A DNA stretch of 9,830 nucleotides from contig CAZOIK010000235.1 in assembly GCA_964579765.1 (NCBI GenBank), forward strand, positions 1 through 9,830. The letters are read 5' to 3'. The DNA comes from DATNBT01 sp964579765. GTDB taxonomy: Bacteria > Acidobacteriota > Vicinamibacteria > Vicinamibacterales > CAVVIG01. The notes beneath the pieces are model-generated. The model ran no database searches. It was not told the origin of the DNA and was given only the letters and a program-made list of their open reading frames with translations. The position numbers were made by a program, and so were the translations under genes. Positions 6,530-9,830 of the stretch are shown here, piece by piece (positions within the stretch are counted from its first letter, which is position 1; every line of letters begins with the position of its first letter).

Positions 6530-8364
6530 CGTTCCAGATGGAACGGGACGCTGGTGACGACGAGGGTGGGGCGGAACAGGAGCGCGCCCTTGATGAGGAG
6601 CGCGCTCTGGTTGTGCAGCAGGTGCTGCCACCAGCGCGCCGGCACGAACTCCGGCAGAATCACCGTCACGTAGTCGTCAGGGCGCTCCCGTTCCACCTTC
6701 TTGATGTAGTCGAGCAGCGGCTCCATCACCGACCGGTACGGCGACGGCAGGACGACGAGCCGGACGCGCCCGCCCCAGGTTTCCCAATCCCGCTTGATCT
6801 GCTCGGTCGCGCGCGGATCGATGTCGACGTAGATCGCGCGCACGTCGTTCGAGAGCGTCTCCGCGTAGCGCAGCGCCTCGACGACCGCCCGCTGCATCCC
6901 GCCGATCGGCACCACCACCGTGTTGTGCGCGCGCGCCTGCGGCACGTAGCCCTTGAGCGTGAGCTGCTCGGCGACGTGGTCGTAATGCTGCCGCGTGATC
7001 TTGAACACGCCCACGATGATCGGAATCAGCAGGATGACGATCCACGCGCCCTCGACCGTCTTCGTCACGCCGACGATCAGGAGCACGACGAAGGTGACGA
7101 CCGCGCCGAAGCCGTTGATGGCGGCGCTCGTCTTCCAGCCACGCTCGCGTGTCTTGCGCCAGTGGAGCACCATGCCGGCCTGCGACAGGGTGAACGAGAC
7201 GAACACGCCGATCATGTAGAGCGGCAGCAGCAGCTGCGTGTCGCCGCGGAAGACGATGATGAGCACCGCCGCGAACGCCGACAACACCAGGATGCCGTTC
7301 GAGAACGCCAGCCGGTCGCCCTGGTTCATGAACTGCCGCGGCAGATACCGATCGCGCGCGACAATCGACGACAGCCGCGGGAAGTCGGCGTACGCCGTGT
7401 TGGCGGCCAGCACGAGAATCATCATCGTCGCCGCCTGAAGCAGGTAGTAAATGACCGTCCCGTTGCCGAAGATCGCGCGGCCGAGCTGCGACACGCCCGA
7501 CTCGACCGCGTTGGGCACGACGCCGTACGCGCGGGCGAGGAACGTGATCCCGATGAACATGCTGATCGAGAGCGTGGCCATGGCCACGAGCGTCGCCGAC
7601 GCGTTCTTGGGCTCGGGTGGCCGGAAGGCCGGCACACCGTTCGAGACCGCCTCGACGCCGGTCATCGCGGTGCACCCGTTCGCGAACGCCGTCAGCAGCA
7701 GGAACGTCGTCAGCTTGCCGGTGCCTGCGCCGGGCGGCAGCGCCATCTTGATCGGCACGATGCCGCCGGTGACGTAGCGGAACAGCCCGACGAGGAGCAG
7801 CACGGCGATGCTGACGACGAAGAAGTAGGTCGGGACGGCGAAGATGCGTCCCGACTCGCGGATGCCGCGCAGGTTGCCGATCATCAGGACGGCGAGCGCG
7901 GCGAGACACATCTCCACGCGGATCGCGTCGAGCTTCGGAAACGCCGACGTGATGGCCAGCACGCCGGCCGAGATGCTCACCGACACGGTGAGCGTGTAGT
8001 CGACGAGGAGCGACGCGGCCGCGATCAGCCCGGCGTTGTCGCCGAGGTTCTCTTTCGCGACGATGTAGGCGCCGCCGCCGGTCGGGTACGCGTGGATCGT
8101 CTGCCGGTACGAGAACGCGACAATCGCCAGCAGCGCGGCGATGACGAGGCTGATCGGAATCGCGTGGGTGAAGGCGCCGGCGCCCGCGATGACGAGCGTC
8201 GCGAGGATGAAGTCGGTGGCGTAGGCGACCGACGACAGCGCGTCCGAGGAGAGCACGGCGAGGCCCGTGATCCGCGAGAGGCGCTCGTGATGCGCCATGC
8301 TCGAGGGGATCGGCTTGCCGAGCAGCAGGCGTTTGAGTGAAAAGGAAGTAGAAGCGTCAGCCAT
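6526..8364 (-). CDS. KimA-like APC-superfamily permease, probable K+ importer
   Basis: This 612-residue protein has about 12 membrane segments up to residue 455 and then a soluble alpha/beta domain (about 480-612) resembling a universal-stress-protein fold. That is the architecture and length of Bacillus subtilis KimA (about 607 aa), a proton-coupled K+ importer. Residues I recall lining the KimA K+ sites (Asp36, Tyr43, Asp117, Thr121, Ser125, Thr230) fall at a constant offset of five: Asp41 and Tyr48 in SSDALSSVAY, Asp122, Thr126 and Ser130 in VDYTLTVSVS, and Thr235 in AMTGVEA. Tyr383 in LPLYMIGVF probably matches Tyr377. The c-di-AMP riboswitch in its leader independently supports a K+ role, since this riboswitch class controls K+ uptake genes including kimA. 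The start is the ATG at 8364; the preceding bases (CGGCACA) hold no Shine-Dalgarno. A generic database label would be amino-acid permease, which is less likely given these residues and the riboswitch. Confidence 0.88.
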   Translation of the reverse strand: MADASTSFSLKRLLLGKPIPSSMAHHERLSRITGLAVLSSDALSSVAYATDFILATLVIAGAGAFTHAIPISLVIAALLAIVAFSYRQTIHAYPTGGGAYIVAKENLGDNAGLIAAASLLVDYTLTVSVSISAGVLAITSAFPKLDAIRVEMCLAALAVLMIGNLRGIRESGRIFAVPTYFFVVSIAVLLLVGLFRYVTGGIVPIKMALPPGAGTGKLTTFLLLTAFANGCTAMTGVEAVSNGVPAFRPPEPKNASATLVAMATLSISMFIGITFLARAYGVVPNAVESGVSQLGRAIFGNGTVIYYLLQAATMMILVLAANTAYADFPRLSSIVARDRYLPRQFMNQGDRLAFSNGILVLSAFAAVLIIVFRGDTQLLLPLYMIGVFVSFTLSQAGMVLHWRKTRERGWKTSAAINGFGAVVTFVVLLIVGVTKTVEGAWIVILLIPIIVGVFKITRQHYDHVAEQLTLKGYVPQARAHNTVVVPIGGMQRAVVEALRYAETLSNDVRAIYVDIDPRATEQIKRDWETWGGRVRLVVLPSPYRSVMEPLLDYIKKVERERPDDYVTVILPEFVPARWWQHLLHNQSALLIKGALLFRPTLVVTSVPFHLER

Positions 8365-8378
8365 TGTGCCGTGAATCG

Positions 8379-8497
8379 CCGGCGGGGTTAGCTGACGGGC
8401 TCGGACTCGGACTGTCCGCCGGCGCGCTCGGCGCCGATACGCCCCAACTGCGTTGGTTCCCCCACATTCCGCGCGATGCGCCGGAATTTAGGCCAGG
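8379..8497 (-). promoter_or_regulatory. ydaO/yuaA-type cyclic di-AMP riboswitch (minus-strand leader of the KimA-like gene)
   Basis: The minus-strand leader carries the conserved blocks of the c-di-AMP riboswitch in order. CTAAATTCC lies at 8491-8483. GGGGGAACCAA (8463-8453) continues into a perfect CCAAC-GCA-GTTGG hairpin (8456-8444) and then GGCGTATC (8443-8436). The near-invariant 3' block CCGAGCCCGTCAGCTAACC lies at 8404-8386. The outer helix P1 can form from CTGGC (8496-8492) with GCCGG (8383-8379). The region between (8435-8405) is GC-rich and variable, as expected for the middle helices. This class binds two c-di-AMP molecules and normally switches genes off, including K+ importers and cell-wall hydrolases. 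P1 ends only 14 nt before the ATG at 8364, leaving no space for a terminator and no separate Shine-Dalgarno, so a translational off-switch is likely. The inferred transcript start near 8500 sits a few bases before P1. The match is from memory of the consensus, not a covariance-model search. Confidence 0.87.
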
Positions 8498-8502
8498 ACG
8501 GA

Positions 8503-8512
8503 TGCTATCATA
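8503..8512. promoter_or_regulatory. Bidirectional promoter candidate (TGCTATCATA) between the riboswitch and acylphosphatase
   Basis: TATCATA at 8506-8512 is symmetric. On the plus strand TGCTATCAT is an extended -10 (TGN plus 5 of 6 of TATAAT), which would start acylphosphatase mRNA near 8518, 18 nt before its ATG. On the minus strand TATGAT (8512-8507, also 5 of 6) would start near 8500, immediately before helix P1 of the riboswitch. -35 matches are poor on both strands. The fit to both downstream elements is the main support; activity is inferred. Confidence 0.55.
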
Positions 8513-8535
8513 CCGGGGCTTTCCACCAGCACGTC

Positions 8536-8814
8536 ATGCGCATCGCGCGGCGGTACGTGATCAGAGGACGCGTTCAAGGCGTCGGCTTCCGCTACTTCGT
8601 GCAGTCGATCGCGCTCCGGGAATCGGTGACGGGCTGGGTGCGGAATCTCGACGACGGCCGCGTCGAAACGGCGGCCGCCGGCGAGTCCGGCGCGATCGAA
8701 CGGTTCGAGCGCGCCATTCGCCAGGGACCCTCGAGCGCGCGCGTCGATCACGTCGCCGTAGACGAGACCTATCCGATGGGCTCGACGAGCGACGCGGGCT
8801 TCTTCATCCGGTAG
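8536..8814 (+). CDS. acyP: Acylphosphatase
   Basis: The 92-residue product is a complete acylphosphatase, a small cytosolic enzyme that hydrolyses carboxyl-phosphate bonds in acyl phosphates such as acetyl phosphate or carbamoyl phosphate. The family signature GRVQGVGFRYFV (11-22) holds the phosphate-binding loop and catalytic Arg19. GWVRNLDDGRVE (33-44) holds the catalytic Asn37. The C-terminus ends with the usual DAGFFIR strand. An in-frame ATG at 8476 would add 20 residues that do not belong to the fold and lies upstream of the -10 element at 8506-8511, so the ATG at 8536 is preferred. No clear ribosome site precedes it. The stop is followed after two bases by apt, indicating cotranscription. 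The gene is divergent from the riboswitch-controlled permease. Confidence 0.93.
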   Translation: MRIARRYVIRGRVQGVGFRYFVQSIALRESVTGWVRNLDDGRVETAAAGESGAIERFERAIRQGPSSARVDHVAVDETYPMGSTSDAGFFIR

Positions 8815-8816
8815 CT

Positions 8817-9332
8817 ATGGATCAACTCAAAAAGAAGATTCGTCACGTTCCCGACTTCCCGAAACCCGGCATTCTCTTCTACGACATCACCACGCTGCTG
8901 CGCGACGCGGCCGGGTTCCGCACGGCGATCGACAGCCTCGCCGCGCCGTTCAAGAACAGCAGCATCGACCTGGTGGTCGGCATCGAGAGCCGCGGCTTCA
9001 TCTTCGGCGCGGTCGTCGCCGACCGCCTCGGCTGCGGGTTCGCGCCGGTGCGGAAGGTCGGCAAGCTGCCGTCGAAGACCAGGCGGGCGACGTACGCGCT
9101 CGAGTACGGCACCGACTCGCTCGAGATTCACGACGACGCGGTCACGGCGGGGCAGCGCGTCGTCATCGTGGACGACCTGCTGGCGACGGGCGGCACGGCG
9201 AAGGCGACGCTCGATTTGGTGAAGGGCTCCGGCGGCATCGTGGTCGGACTCGCCTTTCTCATCGAGCTCGTCGGCCTCGACGGACGCCGGCGGTTCGCCG
9301 GCGAAAATCTCCACACGGTCCTGACGTACTGA
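8817..9332 (+). CDS. apt: Adenine phosphoribosyltransferase
   Basis: The 171-residue protein is adenine phosphoribosyltransferase, the purine-salvage enzyme that joins adenine to PRPP to make AMP and pyrophosphate. The start MDQLKKKIRHVPDFPKPGI, followed by FYDITTLL (21-28), is characteristic. GIESRGFIFG (55-64) and the RKVGKLP loop (79-85) fit, as do ALEYGTDSLEIH (94-105) and the PRPP-binding signature VVIVDDLLATGGTAKA (115-130), including the paired Asp119-Asp120. Length is standard. The reading frame is open far upstream, but the family N-terminus begins exactly at the ATG at 8817, two bases after the acylphosphatase stop, so translational coupling is likely. The next gene begins directly after its TGA. 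The functional link with acylphosphatase is not obvious. Confidence 0.97.
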   Translation: MDQLKKKIRHVPDFPKPGILFYDITTLLRDAAGFRTAIDSLAAPFKNSSIDLVVGIESRGFIFGAVVADRLGCGFAPVRKVGKLPSKTRRATYALEYGTDSLEIHDDAVTAGQRVVIVDDLLATGGTAKATLDLVKGSGGIVVGLAFLIELVGLDGRRRFAGENLHTVLTY

Positions 9333-9830
9333 TTGACGACGATCATCGCGGCGCTCATCGTCGCCTCCGCAATCGGGGCGGGCTTCGCGCAGGTCGTCGC
9401 CGAGTTGAAGCGCCAGCGCGACGATCGGCGTCGATCCCGCCAGCTGTCGATCGCCGCGCTGTTTGCGCCGGCGATCGCATCCGCGCAGGACGATCCGCGC
9501 GTGCTGCTCACGTGGCAGCCGCTCGCGCGGACGCTGCGTCCGCTGTTTGCGGCGGAGTTCACGGCACTCGACGCCGAGTCGGGCTCGAGGTTTCCCTTCA
9601 GCGCCGATACCCTCGCGTCGGCGCACGCGCGGTGGACGGCCGACTGGCTGGCGTGGGAGAAGGCGCACGACGCGGAGTACAAGCTGAAGGCGCTGGTCGC
9701 GCAGGAAGCGCTGCGCGGCGATGTCACCTCGCCGGCGGCGCGGGCGAAGCTCGACGCCGTCGAGCGCGAGAAACTCGAGACATACCAGCGCCGGTACGAA
9801 GAGTACGTGCGCGTCGGAAAGGCGCTGCAG
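9333..9830 (+). CDS. Unrecognised membrane-anchored protein, partial at right edge
   Basis: A frame open for 166 codons starts with TTG at 9333, directly after the apt stop (TGATTG), and continues past the window end. No ATG or GTG lies in frame near the start. The N-terminus TTIIAALIVASAIGAGFAQ (2-20) is a good membrane segment followed by a strongly basic stretch (KRQRDDRRRSR). A second hydrophobic patch, LSIAALFAPAIASA (38-51), follows. The rest is charged and probably helical, rich in Ala, Arg, Glu and Trp (ARWTADWLAWEKAHDAEYK), and may include coiled coil. I do not recognise a domain. No overlapping frame on the minus strand shows any family signature, so this frame is preferred. The tight packing suggests it belongs to the acylphosphatase-apt operon. 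Start codon and function are uncertain. Confidence 0.6.
   Translation, partial: MTTIIAALIVASAIGAGFAQVVAELKRQRDDRRRSRQLSIAALFAPAIASAQDDPRVLLTWQPLARTLRPLFAAEFTALDAESGSRFPFSADTLASAHARWTADWLAWEKAHDAEYKLKALVAQEALRGDVTSPAARAKLDAVEREKLETYQRRYEEYVRVGKALQ

Noticed and set aside
6502..8340. A 612-codon plus-strand frame opposite the KimA-like gene
   Set aside because: It is the antisense shadow of a high-GC gene: composed mainly of Arg, Asp, Glu, His and Val with no domain or membrane pattern, while the minus strand has a clear transporter with conserved residues.
8476..8535. An upstream ATG for acylphosphatase at 8476
   Set aside because: It adds residues outside the compact acylphosphatase fold and lies upstream of the likely -10 element, so the predicted transcript would not include it.
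8364..8816. An upstream extension of the apt frame
   Set aside because: It would overlap the riboswitch and the whole acylphosphatase gene. The apt family N-terminus begins exactly at 8817.
1..9830. Mobile elements, tRNA or rRNA genes, or a defence system
   Set aside because: No transposase, integrase, terminal repeats, tRNA-like cloverleaf or defence-type domain was seen. The gene content is metabolic, transport and envelope-related.

Overview
The window is dense, GC-rich bacterial chromosome with eight recognisable gene families plus one unrecognised partial gene. It reads as ordinary core and housekeeping sequence: there are no insertion sequences, phage genes, CRISPR arrays, rRNA or tRNA. 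The very high GC, an S46 dipeptidyl-peptidase, a DinB-superfamily protein, a KimA-type permease under a c-di-AMP riboswitch and short dispersed-looking palindromes would fit an environmental Acidobacteriota such as the Vicinamibacteria. That placement is an inference from gene content, not a demonstrated identification.

Layout. (1) Minus strand, 1-2064: a CoA-acylating aldehyde dehydrogenase followed 17 nt later by a CmoB-like methyltransferase that runs off the left edge. A TATAAT -10 box precedes the dehydrogenase. (2) 2122-2205: a long interrupted hairpin built from 16-nt units, sitting on the stop codon of the next gene. (3) Minus strand, 2204-5907: an ArnT/PMT-type integral membrane glycosyltransferase (TTG start) overlapping by ATGA with a secreted S46 dipeptidyl-peptidase. 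(4) Plus strand, 5943-6443: a DinB-family metalloprotein, divergent from the glycosyltransferase across only 35 bp. (5) 6444-6529: a convergent intergenic gap with two short hairpins. (6) Minus strand, 6526-8364: a KimA-like APC permease, probably a K+ importer. (7) 8365-8535: a divergent regulatory region. (8) Plus strand, 8536-9830: acylphosphatase, adenine phosphoribosyltransferase (apt) and a partial membrane-anchored protein, packed with gaps of 2 and 0 nt, apparently one operon.

The most notable element is in region 7. Read on the minus strand, the leader of the permease carries the conserved blocks of the ydaO/yuaA (c-di-AMP) riboswitch. This gives a coherent circuit: c-di-AMP senses K+ status and controls a KimA-like K+ importer. 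The aptamer ends about 14 nt before the start codon with no room for a terminator, which suggests control at translation initiation. The same region holds a symmetric -10 element (TATCATA) that could fire in both directions, into the riboswitch-permease and into acylphosphatase-apt. A second symmetric element (TATCTTA) lies in the other divergent gap. The riboswitch class and KimA are known; the arrangement is what deserves a second look.
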